Source: RGIG3528 sp045598045 | Lineage (GTDB): Bacteria; Bacillota; Clostridia; Lachnospirales; Lachnospiraceae | NCBI GenBank assembly: GCA_045598045.1 | Contig: JAZLLG010000045.1 | Span: forward strand, 1-43,803 | Direction of reading: 5' to 3' | Length of the DNA stretch: 43,803 nt | Shown: in pieces, positions 24,498 to 32,783 of the stretch | How positions within the stretch are numbered: position 1 is the stretch's first letter | Layout of the letters: each line of letters opens with the position of its first letter | The notes under the pieces: generated by a model | Databases searched by the model: none | The model's input: only the letters and a program-made list of their open reading frames with translations | What the model was told of the DNA's origin: nothing | Program-made: the position numbers and the translations under genes

Positions 24498-26453
24498 ATG
24501 TCACAATACAGTGGAAGCGATATAGTTGTTCTCGAAGGTCTTGAAGCGGTCAGAAAACGTCCCGGTATGTACATCGGAAGTACCGGAACGAGAGGACTGC
24601 ATCACCTTGTCTGGGAGATACTTGATAACGGAATAGATGAGCATCTCGCAGGTGTCTGCAACCGTATTGATATATGCATTCAGAAGGATGGAGGCATTTC
24701 CATTACAGACTATGGCCGAGGTGTTCCCGTAGATATTCATCCTACAAAGGGAATACCGACGGTACGTGTCGTATATACCATTCTTCATGCGGGCGGTAAG
24801 TTTACAAGCTCTGTCTATAAAGTGTCCGGTGGTCTTCACGGCGTCGGCGCTGCCGTAGTAAATGCACTTTCACGAAAGATGATTGTTGAGGTCAGACGTG
24901 ACGGTAAAGTCTACAGAGATGTATACGAAAACGGTGGGCATCCTACGGTTGAGCTGGAAAAAGGCAATCTTCCGGTTGTAGGAAAATGTGCAAAGAACGA
25001 TACCGGTACGAAAGTAACCTTCTACCCTGATGAAAGTATTTTTGAAACCGTTGAGTTCAAAGCGGATGTTATTGCAAAGCGTCTCAAAGAATCGGCTTAC
25101 CTTAACAAAGGACTTACTCTCAACTTCAAGGATGAAATCAACAAAACCGAAGCAAAGTTCCTTGAGGAAGACGGCATTAAGAGCTACGTTAATTATCTCG
25201 CGAAGTCTTCCGAACGTGACAGTGAAGGCTTCAAAACACTTATTCCGGAACCTGTTTATATTGAAGGTTCTTCCGGTGATATTGAAGTTGAAGTTGCATT
25301 TACATATTCAAATTCATATTCCGAACAGATTAACTCCTACTGTAACCGCATAAATGTAGTAGACGGCGGTACACTTGTTACAGGTTTCAAATCAGCTCTT
25401 ACGGGTGTTATGAACAAATATGCCCGTGAACTTGGCATTTTGAAGGATAAGGATGAAAATTTCGACGGCAAGGATATTCGAAACGGAATTATCGCCATTA
25501 TTTCCATAAAGCATCCGGATCCGCAGTTCGAAGGTCAGACAAAAACAAAGCTTGGCAACACTGACGCAAAACAGGCTGTTGACGATGTTTTCACTGCCGA
25601 GGTTACAAGATACTTCGATAAAAATATTGAGGAGCTCAAAACTATCCTTGAAAACTCCATGAAGTCTTACAATGCACGTAAGGCCGGAGACAAGGCAAGA
25701 AACGCCATTCTTAAGTCTTTAAGTGATTTTGACACAAGAAGCAAGCTTGCTTCCTGCTCTTCAAAAAAGCCTGAGGAGTGTGAGATCTACATTGTCGAAG
25801 GTGATTCTGCAGGCGGCACGGTAAAGACTGCAAGAAATCGAGCAACACAGGCAGTGCTTCCGTTAAGAGGAAAACCGCTTAACGTTGAAAAGGCGCCACT
25901 TGAGAGAATTCTCACAAATAACGAAATCAAAACGATGATTGCTGCTTTCGGATGCGGTATCGGTGATGATTTCGATCTTTCAAAGCTTCGCTACGACAAA
26001 ATCATTATCCTTACGGATGCCGATGTCGACGGAGCACATATCAGTACACTTATGCTTACTTTCTTTTATCGCTTTATGCCCGAGCTTATTATGGAGGGCA
26101 AGGTTTACCGAGGCATGCCTCCTCTTTACAAGGTTGACTATGAATCGGGAAAAAAGAAAGAGTCCAAGTACCTTTTCAACGATTTCGAGCTTGAAAAATT
26201 CCGTAAGGAAGGACACAAGATTCTCGGACTTCAGAGATACAAAGGTCTTGGCGAGATGGATGCAAGTCAGCTTTGGGAAACGACATTGAATCCCGAAACA
26301 CGTGTTCTGGCACAGGTATCCATTTCCGACACAATAGAAGCAGACGAAGTAACAACTCTTCTTATGAGTTCAAACGTTCCTCCGAGACGTGATTTCATCA
26401 TGACGGAGGCACGCTACGCAAAACTGGACTTCTACGAGGAACAGAATAAATAA
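24498..26453 (+). CDS. parE: DNA topoisomerase IV subunit B (GyrB/ParE family)
   Basis: The 651-residue protein is a full-length type II topoisomerase ATPase subunit. The GHKL ATPase motifs include VRKRPGMYIGSTG, EILDNGIDEHLAG, DYGRGVPVDIHP and SGGLHGVGAAVVNALS; the TOPRIM region has IVEGDSAGG, RGKPLNVEKA and the metal-binding DADVDGAHI; the C-terminal QRYKGLGEMDASQLWETT is typical. It would power strand passage during decatenation or supercoiling. The adjacent A subunit lacks a recognisable GyrA box, favouring the ParE assignment, but Lachnospiraceae GyrB paralogues look similar and RGKPLNVEKA is gyrase-like, so GyrB remains possible. It starts nine bases after the carboxypeptidase gene. Confidence 0.88.
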   Translation: MSQYSGSDIVVLEGLEAVRKRPGMYIGSTGTRGLHHLVWEILDNGIDEHLAGVCNRIDICIQKDGGISITDYGRGVPVDIHPTKGIPTVRVVYTILHAGGKFTSSVYKVSGGLHGVGAAVVNALSRKMIVEVRRDGKVYRDVYENGGHPTVELEKGNLPVVGKCAKNDTGTKVTFYPDESIFETVEFKADVIAKRLKESAYLNKGLTLNFKDEINKTEAKFLEEDGIKSYVNYLAKSSERDSEGFKTLIPEPVYIEGSSGDIEVEVAFTYSNSYSEQINSYCNRINVVDGGTLVTGFKSALTGVMNKYARELGILKDKDENFDGKDIRNGIIAIISIKHPDPQFEGQTKTKLGNTDAKQAVDDVFTAEVTRYFDKNIEELKTILENSMKSYNARKAGDKARNAILKSLSDFDTRSKLASCSSKKPEECEIYIVEGDSAGGTVKTARNRATQAVLPLRGKPLNVEKAPLERILTNNEIKTMIAAFGCGIGDDFDLSKLRYDKIIILTDADVDGAHISTLMLTFFYRFMPELIMEGKVYRGMPPLYKVDYESGKKKESKYLFNDFELEKFRKEGHKILGLQRYKGLGEMDASQLWETTLNPETRVLAQVSISDTIEADEVTTLLMSSNVPPRRDFIMTEARYAKLDFYEEQNK

Positions 26454-26465
26454 ACAGGTGTTTAA

Positions 26466-28727
26466 ATGGCGACAAAATCAACAACTCCCGTTAAAACGGC
26501 GGAATTATTACAAATAGATTTTTCGGAGGAGATGAAGACATCCTATCGTGACTATGCGGTGAATGTTATCATCGACAGAGCGCTTCCGGATGTAAGAGAC
26601 GGCCTTAAGCCGGTTCAGAGACGTATTCTTTATGCAATGACGGAGCTTAATCTGGACCCTAAAAAGCCTCACAGAAAGAGTGCGCGTATAGTCGGCGACA
26701 CAATGGGTAAGTATCATCCTCATGGTGACTCCTCCATCTATGATGCGCTTGTTCATATGTCAGAGGATTATTCTCTTTCAATTCCTCTTATTGACGGACA
26801 CGGCAACTTCGGCTCCATCGACGGAGACCCTGCAGCCGCAATGAGATATACGGAGGCAAGACTTTCCGAAGGCGCCATGACGATGCTGGAGAATCTCGAG
26901 CATAACCTTGTTGAGTATCAGCCGAACTTTGATAATTCAGAGAAAGAGCCGACAGTTCTCCCTGCGCTCCTTCCGAATCTTCTCATAAACGGAACAACGG
27001 GTATTGCGGTCGGAATGACAACAAACATTCCTCCTCACAATCCCGGAGAAGTTATTGATGGGGTTATTGCCTATATGGAGAATCCCGAAATAACCGTTCA
27101 GGAACTCATGCAGTACATCCCGGGCCCTGATTTTCCTACGGGCGGTATCATCGTAAACAGTGACGCACTTCCTGCAATCTATGAAACAGGTGAAGGCAAA
27201 ATCAAGATTCGTGCCAAAACCGTCATTGAAAATGGAGATAACGGCAGAAAAAATATCATTGTTACCGAAATTCCCTACACAAGTGCCGGCAATAAACAGA
27301 AACTTGTGGAAAACCTTGTCGATCTTATGAGAAACAAGACGTTTGAAGAGATTTACGATGTCAGGGACGAATCTTCAAACGATGTGAGAATTGTAATTGA
27401 AGTCAAGAAAGAGAGAGATGTTGATAACCTTTTAAACGGTCTTTTCAAAAAGTCTCCTCTTGAAGATACATATTCCGTAAACCTTCTTGCAGTTAAAGAA
27501 AAACAGCCTATCCTTTTTAACCTTAAGAGCCTTATTAAGGAGTTTGTTGATTTCCAGGAAGAGATTTACACGAAAGAATATACCAACCGTCTTGAACGTG
27601 CAAAAGACAGACTTGAAGTTGTCGAAGGCCTTCTTCGCGCCACTGATGTAATTGACCTTATCATCGAGGTGCTCAGAGGAAGTTCCTCTGTAAAACAGGC
27701 AAAGGAATGCCTTACAAAGGGAGACATTACCGACATCAGGTTTAAGACGGAAGAATCAAAAAAACAGGCTATGCAGCTGGATTTTACGGAGCGTCAGGCA
27801 GAAGCAATTCTTGCCATGCAGCTTTCAAGATTAATCGGCCTTGAAATTCTGAAGCTTCGCGAAGAGAGCGACACAATCCGGAAAAACATTGTTGAGTACG
27901 AAAAGATTCTCGGCTCTGTGAAAGAGCTCCACAAAGTAATCAAGAAGCAGCTTCTCGAGTTCAGAACCAAGTTCGGACATGAGAGACGGACTGAGATTAC
28001 AACTGTAGAACAGACGAATTACGTTATTGAGGAACGCATTGAGGACATATATATCCTTATCGACAAGTTCGGATATACAAAAGCAGTTGATGCCGGAGCG
28101 TACAGTAAGGCTTCATCCGAACAGCTTTCGGAATACGTTTACACCATCAAAATGCGAAGCAACGACAGACTCTGCGTGTTTACGGCAGAAGGAAGCATGT
28201 ATCAGGTTAAGGCACAGGCGATTCCCAGAACAAAGCTTCGTGAAAAGGGAACACTCATTCACCAGCTTACCAAGATCGGTAAGGAAGAAGTAATTCTCTA
28301 TACAGGTTTTGAAGAACTCTTCGAATGTTCATTCCTTTTTGCAACACAATCCGGCTATGTAAAGATTGTATCCGGTATAGAATTCGATACAACCCGTACG
28401 CAGGTCAATGCGACGAAAATTGATGACGGCGATAAGCTTGCCGGAATTGTCAAGCTTACGGCGACGGACATACTTGCGGAAAACCGCAAAGTCATTTTGA
28501 TGACCAACTCGGGACTTTCCCTCGGCTTCCCGCTGGAAGAAGTATCGGAGTTCAAGAAAACGAGCCGTGGCGTGAAAGGTATTGTTCTGGACAAAAACGA
28601 TAAGGTGGCACTTTGCACGGTAGTGACACCGTCTGATGAAACTTTTGACTTTAAGGGCAAAGCTCTCTCAGCAAAGAAGGTTAAGCTGAGAAAACGTGGA
28701 GTTAAGGGGCAGAAGGCAGCTTTGTAA
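26466..28727 (+). CDS. parC: DNA topoisomerase IV subunit A (GyrA/ParC family)
   Basis: The 753-residue subunit forms the DNA breakage-reunion core with the ParE partner encoded 12 bases upstream. The quinolone-resistance region reads HPHGDSSIYDALVHM, with serine at the position commonly mutated in resistant strains, and the catalytic tyrosine is Tyr128 in AAMRYTE. LPNLLINGTTGIAVGMTTNIP and PGPDFPTGG follow. The C-terminal beta-propeller has blades such as LCVFTAEGSMYQVKAQ and VILMTNSGLSLGFPLEEV but no QRRGGKG GyrA box, so wrapping-dependent supercoiling is not expected; this supports ParC rather than GyrA. The tail is lysine-rich. The ATG at 26466 follows AGGTG. Confidence 0.88.
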   Translation: MATKSTTPVKTAELLQIDFSEEMKTSYRDYAVNVIIDRALPDVRDGLKPVQRRILYAMTELNLDPKKPHRKSARIVGDTMGKYHPHGDSSIYDALVHMSEDYSLSIPLIDGHGNFGSIDGDPAAAMRYTEARLSEGAMTMLENLEHNLVEYQPNFDNSEKEPTVLPALLPNLLINGTTGIAVGMTTNIPPHNPGEVIDGVIAYMENPEITVQELMQYIPGPDFPTGGIIVNSDALPAIYETGEGKIKIRAKTVIENGDNGRKNIIVTEIPYTSAGNKQKLVENLVDLMRNKTFEEIYDVRDESSNDVRIVIEVKKERDVDNLLNGLFKKSPLEDTYSVNLLAVKEKQPILFNLKSLIKEFVDFQEEIYTKEYTNRLERAKDRLEVVEGLLRATDVIDLIIEVLRGSSSVKQAKECLTKGDITDIRFKTEESKKQAMQLDFTERQAEAILAMQLSRLIGLEILKLREESDTIRKNIVEYEKILGSVKELHKVIKKQLLEFRTKFGHERRTEITTVEQTNYVIEERIEDIYILIDKFGYTKAVDAGAYSKASSEQLSEYVYTIKMRSNDRLCVFTAEGSMYQVKAQAIPRTKLREKGTLIHQLTKIGKEEVILYTGFEELFECSFLFATQSGYVKIVSGIEFDTTRTQVNATKIDDGDKLAGIVKLTATDILAENRKVILMTNSGLSLGFPLEEVSEFKKTSRGVKGIVLDKNDKVALCTVVTPSDETFDFKGKALSAKKVKLRKRGVKGQKAAL

Positions 28728-28766
28728 CATATTGATTTCGGTGCGAATCCGAAAACAGGAGACATA

Positions 28767-29360
28767 ATGATCAGCTTATTACTTGAATTTTTCTTTACAG
28801 GCGTCGGACTTTCCATGGATGCTTTTGCTGTTGCAATCTGCAAGGGCCTCGGTATGACGAAGGTCAATAAAAAACAAATGTTTGTCATTGCAGGCTTTTT
28901 CGGCGGATTTCAGGCACTTATGCCTCTCATCGGATGGCTGCTTGGCAATCGTTTTCACAAATATGTGACAAGATTTGCTCCATGGGTAGCTTTCCTGCTT
29001 CTTCTTTTCCTTGGCGCCAAGATGATTTTTGAAGCTTTACGAAAGAAGGAGGATTCTGTTTCTGCCGAAAAGGATGCCAAGCTCGACATTAAGGAATTAT
29101 TCCTTATGGCGGTAGCTACATCCATTGACGCGCTTGCAGTCGGCATTTCACTTGGATTCCTTTATCCTAAATTCATAATAATCCTCGTTGCGATTGCCAT
29201 TATAGGAGTCACAACCTTCCTTATCAGTATTGCCGGTGTTTTCATCGGTAACATATTCGGAACAAAGTATGAGAAGGGTGCATCTGTTGCAGGAGGCGTT
29301 ATCCTGATTCTCATCGGAGCCAAGATTCTTCTTGAAGGATTAGGCATTCTTAAGTTTTAG
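28767..29360 (+). CDS. mntP: Manganese efflux pump MntP family
   Basis: The 197-residue integral membrane protein has six predicted helices arranged as two related halves, each with the family's acidic membrane motif: GVGLSMDAFAVAICKGLG near the N-terminus and VATSIDALAVGISLGF in the second half. The aspartates in SMDAFAV and SIDALAV are those expected to bind Mn2+. MntP proteins export manganese from the cytoplasm. A charged cytoplasmic loop (about 88-110) separates the halves. The 39-base upstream gap contains a 6-bp hairpin (28736-28754) and AGGAGA but is too short for the yybP-ykoY manganese riboswitch that often controls this gene. Confidence 0.93.
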   Translation: MISLLLEFFFTGVGLSMDAFAVAICKGLGMTKVNKKQMFVIAGFFGGFQALMPLIGWLLGNRFHKYVTRFAPWVAFLLLLFLGAKMIFEALRKKEDSVSAEKDAKLDIKELFLMAVATSIDALAVGISLGFLYPKFIIILVAIAIIGVTTFLISIAGVFIGNIFGTKYEKGASVAGGVILILIGAKILLEGLGILKF

Positions 29361-29409
29361 TTTATTGCTTTAAAGTAAAAAACGATATAAAGTGTTACTT
29401 GGAGGAAGT

Positions 29410-29796
29410 ATGAAAAAAGTCATCACTTACGGAACATTTGATTTACTTCATGTGGGCCATATCAATCTTTTAAGACGTGCCAAGGAACTTGGCGATTACC
29501 TTATCGTTGCACTTTCCACGGATGAGTTTAATGCAGGAAAGCATAAAGAGGCATATCATTCCTACGAAGACCGCAAGGCAATACTTGAGGCAATCAAATA
29601 TGTTGATGAAGTTATTCCCGAAGAAACATGGGAACAGAAAATTCCCGATGTCGTAAATAACAAAGTTGATGTCTTTGTTATGGGAAATGACTGGGAAGGT
29701 AAGTTTGACTTCCTGAAGGACTATTGTGAGGTTATTTATCTCCCTCGTACTCCCGGAATTTCCACAACACAGATTAAAACGGATCTTCATAAGTAA
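29410..29796 (+). CDS. tagD: Glycerol-3-phosphate cytidylyltransferase
   Basis: The 128-residue enzyme joins glycerol 3-phosphate with CTP to give CDP-glycerol, the precursor of polyglycerolphosphate teichoic acids or related polymers. It is close to B. subtilis TagD over its whole length: YGTFDLLHVGHINLLRRAK holds the HxGH nucleotide-binding motif, followed by STDEFN, AYHSYEDRK, VMGNDWEGKFDFLKD and LPRTPGISTT. The ATG at 29410 follows GGAGGAAG at 29401. A weak promoter candidate (TTGCTT 29365-29370, TATAAA 29386-29391, spacing only 15) lies upstream, and only an AT-only 7-bp hairpin (29797-29813) follows. Teichoic polymerases are not in the window. Confidence 0.95.
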   Translation: MKKVITYGTFDLLHVGHINLLRRAKELGDYLIVALSTDEFNAGKHKEAYHSYEDRKAILEAIKYVDEVIPEETWEQKIPDVVNNKVDVFVMGNDWEGKFDFLKDYCEVIYLPRTPGISTTQIKTDLHK

Positions 29797-29827
29797 ATAT
29801 TTTAGAAAAATATATTAATTTGAACGT

Positions 29828-29854
29828 TAAGAAATCTTTTCTCTCGTCCGATAA
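29828..29854 (+). promoter_or_regulatory. Sigma-D (sigma-28) promoter of flgM
   Basis: TAAG (29828-29831), 15 bp, TCCGATAA (29847-29854) fits the flagellar sigma consensus TAAA-N15-GCCGATAA. The leader of about 70 bases contains a perfect hairpin, CTACCG (29898-29903) with CGGTAG (29908-29913), just before the AGGAGG ribosome site. Confidence 0.75.
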
Positions 29855-29930
29855 ATAAGTTAGGAGCTGTGAGAAGGTCCTAAAGAAACTATAATAACTA
29901 CCGTGTTCGGTAGGTCAGGAGGAAACAACA

Positions 29931-30212
29931 ATGCGTATTGAGCAAATGTCTGAAATCATGCAGATTTATCAGGCAAACGGCAAAATGAAAAAAGTTGAAT
30001 CCGCCAAAGCTATGCCCAGAGACAGTGTTCATATTTCAGATTTCGGTAGAGATCTGCAGGTTGCAAAGGAAGCAATTGCTGCCACACCTGATATTCGAGA
30101 GGATAAGGTGAATGCAATCAAGACAGCAATGGCTAACGGAACATACAATGTTCCCATGAGTGCCCTTGCAGACAAGCTTCTTGCACAGTCGGAAGAAGCA
30201 ATGAACATCTAA
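29931..30212 (+). CDS. flgM: Anti-sigma-28 factor FlgM
   Basis: The 93-residue protein is a typical FlgM: a flexible N-terminus, then DSVHISDFGRDLQVAKEAI and the sigma-binding C-terminal helices, REDKVNAIKTAMANGTY followed by ALADKLL. FlgM holds the flagellar sigma factor inactive until the hook is complete, then leaves the cell through the export apparatus. Its predicted sigma-D promoter means it is made under control of the factor it inhibits. AGGAGG precedes the ATG at 29931. It is followed by flgN and the hook-associated protein genes, the usual Clostridia order. Confidence 0.95.
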   Translation: MRIEQMSEIMQIYQANGKMKKVESAKAMPRDSVHISDFGRDLQVAKEAIAATPDIREDKVNAIKTAMANGTYNVPMSALADKLLAQSEEAMNI

Positions 30213-30219
30213 CTCTTTC

Positions 30220-30277
30220 GTTTGTGCTTTGGTGGCACAAACCAGTAGTCGAGGAGGTACGTTTATCGTACCTCTTT
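30220..30277 (+). other. Two stem-loops between flgM and flgN
   Basis: GTTTGTGC (30220-30227) pairs with GCACAAAC (30235-30242), and GAGGTACG (30254-30261) pairs with CGTACCTC (30267-30274), the latter followed by TTT. The T tract is short, so partial termination, or RNA processing that reduces flgN relative to flgM, is more likely than full termination. Confidence 0.5.
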
Positions 30278-30331
30278 GATAGTTAATGCGCTTTTCTTCA
30301 TAAAGGAAACGCGGACAGTTGAGGGAAGATT

Positions 30332-30838
30332 ATGGCAGGATTAATGGATGAACTCATCGCTACATTGACTGATGAGCTCAATATATATAAAGAGCTTATT
30401 CCTATGGCAGATATGAAGTCCGGCATCATCATTACAAACAATGTATCCGAGCTTGAAAAGATGACCGAAAAGGAACAGCTTACAACGGAAGCGCTTGGCA
30501 GACTCGAAAAAAAGCGTGAGCGCATTATGGCCGATATGCGTACGGTTCTCAGCAGAAAGAACTCCGCATTGAAGCTTGATGAGCTCATTGAACTGATGGC
30601 GAAGCAGCCTGAAACACAGAAACAGCTGATTTCCATCCGAAAGGATTTGAAGGCAACATTGGAAAGACTCAAAATGCTTAATGACCGCAATCAGAAACTT
30701 ATTACGGAGTCGCTTTCCATTTCTGAGTATCATTTAAACACCATCCGCTCGGCAAAGACTTACATCGGAAACAACTACACAAGAAATGCCGGTCAGTTTG
30801 ACATGGCCTGTGCAGGCGCTTTCGATGCAAGACAGTAG
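30332..30838 (+). CDS. flgN: Flagellar export chaperone FlgN
   Basis: The 168-residue, mostly helical protein is the FlgN-type chaperone that keeps the hook-filament junction proteins FlgK and FlgL unfolded and delivers them to the export gate. The start MDELIATLTDELNIYKELI and the central helices with LKMLNDRNQKLITESLSISE fit the family, as does its place between flgM and flgK. Length is at the upper end of the usual range. A strong terminator follows at 30898, so flgM-flgN form one unit separate from the flgK operon. Confidence 0.88.
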   Translation: MAGLMDELIATLTDELNIYKELIPMADMKSGIIITNNVSELEKMTEKEQLTTEALGRLEKKRERIMADMRTVLSRKNSALKLDELIELMAKQPETQKQLISIRKDLKATLERLKMLNDRNQKLITESLSISEYHLNTIRSAKTYIGNNYTRNAGQFDMACAGAFDARQ

Positions 30839-30897
30839 TGCATCTCTGACGGCTTCACCGCACATGTTTTCATAATTTCATAAAAGCAAAACAAAAA

Positions 30898-30933
30898 AGA
30901 GTTTTACATTTTCTAATGTAAAGCTCTTTTTTT
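30898..30933 (+). terminator. Rho-independent terminator after flgN
   Basis: AGAGTTTTACAT (30898-30909) pairs with ATGTAAAGCTCT (30916-30927), one G-T pair, and is followed by seven T residues (30927-30933). A run of A before the stem would also let it work on the opposite strand. Confidence 0.88.
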
Positions 30934-30941
30934 GCCGATAA
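30914..30941 (+). promoter_or_regulatory. Sigma-D promoter of the flgK operon
   Basis: GCCGATAA (30934-30941) is an exact flagellar -10 consensus, directly after the terminator T tract. TAAT (30914-30917), 16 bp upstream, is a three-of-four match to the -35 TAAA and lies inside the terminator stem-loop. It would start the flgK-flgK-flgL-fliW-csrA transcript. Confidence 0.65.
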
Positions 30942-30980
30942 AGGATTCAGAGAAATTATCGAGGAAGGAGGAAACCAGAG

Positions 30981-32765
30981 TTGAGTTTAATGTCAAGCCT
31001 TTATACAGGCGTTTCCGGACTTACAAATAATCAGCGAGGACTTACGGTTTCCGCACATAACCTTGCAAACGTGGAGACGGAGGGCTTCGTTCGTCAGCAA
31101 ATCGAATATACGGATGCCTTCTACAACAGGATTGGCCAGAACCACCTTTCTTATATGCAGGTCGGATATGGCTCCGAGGTTTCTTCAGTCAAGCAGGTAC
31201 GAGATATCTTCCTGGATAAAACTTTCAGAGAAGAAAAAGGCCGAGAGGCTTTTTATACATCTCAGTATGAAGCTACAAACGAGGTTGAAGACATTTTCGG
31301 CGAAATCCAGGGTGTAGCTTTTCAGAATTCTTTAAAGGATGTCTGGGTTGCATTGCAGGAACTGTGCAAAGAGCCCGAAAGCATCGTAAAACGCTCCGGC
31401 CTCATTGAAACCGCAGTTACGTTCATTGACAGAGCGGAAGAGATTTACAGACAGGTTAAGGAATATCAGGAAAGCCTCAACACACAGATACAGACTTATG
31501 TTGATGACATCAACAAAAAAGCTCAGCAGATTTACGACTTGAACCACAAAATCCAAAAGATTGAGGCTTCGGGATTTGAAAACGCAAACGACCTCAGAGA
31601 CACAAGAAATATCCTTCTTGATGAGCTGGCCGAGATTGCAAGAATAAACTACAAAGAAGATGCAACCGGTGTTGTTACGGTATTTGTTGAGGACTATGCC
31701 CTTGTTACGGAAGACCTCATTTACAAGATTGACACGAAGCCCGTTTCACCGGACACAAATATGATTAAGCCATACTGGCCCGCATATGACGGTGTTGACG
31801 TGTTTGACATGAAGAGGGTTCCGAAGGCTCAGAACGACACCGACATAGGAGCTCTTAAGGGACTTCTTTATGCTCGAGGCAGCAAAATCGGTAAATACAC
31901 CGACATCCCCATTGAGCCTACGGAAAAAGAGTTTACGGATGAAATCACCGGCTGGTTCGATGAACTTTCCTACAATGTTGCGATGGCAAAATATAAGGAC
32001 GATATCGCAACGTATGAGATTGAAGTTGAATCATCCGTTCTTGTCAGCATTCAGGCACAGTTTGACAATCTTGTACATGGCATCTGCACCACGATAAATG
32101 ACACTCTTTGCCCTAATAAAGAGGTGCTTCTTGACAGCGGTGAAAAGATTATGATTCTTGACACCGACATAGCTCCCATCGGTATGGATGCAAACGGAAC
32201 AATCGGTGAGGCTCTTTTCTCCAGAAAGTCAATGGACCGCTATGAAGAACAGTTCATCACAGTAGTAAATGATGACGGCACTACGAGCACGATGAGCGCA
32301 TATGTGTACAATACCGAGGATCCTGAAAATAACTACTCGCTGTTCACCATAGGCGAAATTGAAGTCAATCCCGCTATTCTTGCAGATCCTTCGGTTATTC
32401 CTCTTTCGGACAATTCCGGAAGCGGAGATTATTCGGTAGAAATCTGCGAGGAACTTTTGAAAAAGTGGCAGGCTCCGTTTGATACGGTTTCGCCTTCCGA
32501 TTTTTCAGATCAGAATTTCAACGGCTACTATACAGATATGATCGGACGGCTCGGCACAAACGGAGAACGTTTCAGAAACATTTCCGAGAGCCAGGAAGGC
32601 CTTTGCAACAGCATCGACAATCAACGTCAGGCTGTTCTTGCGGTTTCTTCCGATGAGGAACTGACAAACATTATCAGATTCCAACAGGCGTATAACGCAA
32701 ACTCACGTTTCATCAACACCGTATCGGAAATGCTTGACCACCTGTTAAGCACTTTAGGAAGATAG
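30981..32765 (+). CDS. flgK: Flagellar hook-associated protein FlgK, first copy
   Basis: The 594-residue protein is a hook-filament junction protein. The conserved N-terminus SLYTGVSGLTNNQRGLTVSA leads into HNLANVETEGFVRQ, and the C-terminal signature IIRFQQAYNANSRFINTVSE forms the paired terminal coiled coil. The middle part is the variable exposed domain. The TTG at 30981 lies nine bases after AAGGAGG (30965-30971) and is preferred over the ATG at 30990, which is 18 bases away. It is followed 18 bases later by a second, related flgK gene, so this genome has two FlgK-type proteins or a division of roles between them. Confidence 0.93.
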   Translation: MSLMSSLYTGVSGLTNNQRGLTVSAHNLANVETEGFVRQQIEYTDAFYNRIGQNHLSYMQVGYGSEVSSVKQVRDIFLDKTFREEKGREAFYTSQYEATNEVEDIFGEIQGVAFQNSLKDVWVALQELCKEPESIVKRSGLIETAVTFIDRAEEIYRQVKEYQESLNTQIQTYVDDINKKAQQIYDLNHKIQKIEASGFENANDLRDTRNILLDELAEIARINYKEDATGVVTVFVEDYALVTEDLIYKIDTKPVSPDTNMIKPYWPAYDGVDVFDMKRVPKAQNDTDIGALKGLLYARGSKIGKYTDIPIEPTEKEFTDEITGWFDELSYNVAMAKYKDDIATYEIEVESSVLVSIQAQFDNLVHGICTTINDTLCPNKEVLLDSGEKIMILDTDIAPIGMDANGTIGEALFSRKSMDRYEEQFITVVNDDGTTSTMSAYVYNTEDPENNYSLFTIGEIEVNPAILADPSVIPLSDNSGSGDYSVEICEELLKKWQAPFDTVSPSDFSDQNFNGYYTDMIGRLGTNGERFRNISESQEGLCNSIDNQRQAVLAVSSDEELTNIIRFQQAYNANSRFINTVSEMLDHLLSTLGR

Positions 32766-32783
32766 TAAAAGAAAGGATGACTT

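Noticed and set aside
28728..28766. Manganese riboswitch ahead of mntP
   Set aside because: The gap is only 39 bases and contains just a 6-bp hairpin; the yybP-ykoY fold needs about 100 bases.
29890..29895. TATAAT as a sigma-A promoter for flgM
   Set aside because: No acceptable -35 box lies 16-18 bp upstream; the sigma-D element at 29828-29854 fits better, though a minor promoter cannot be excluded.
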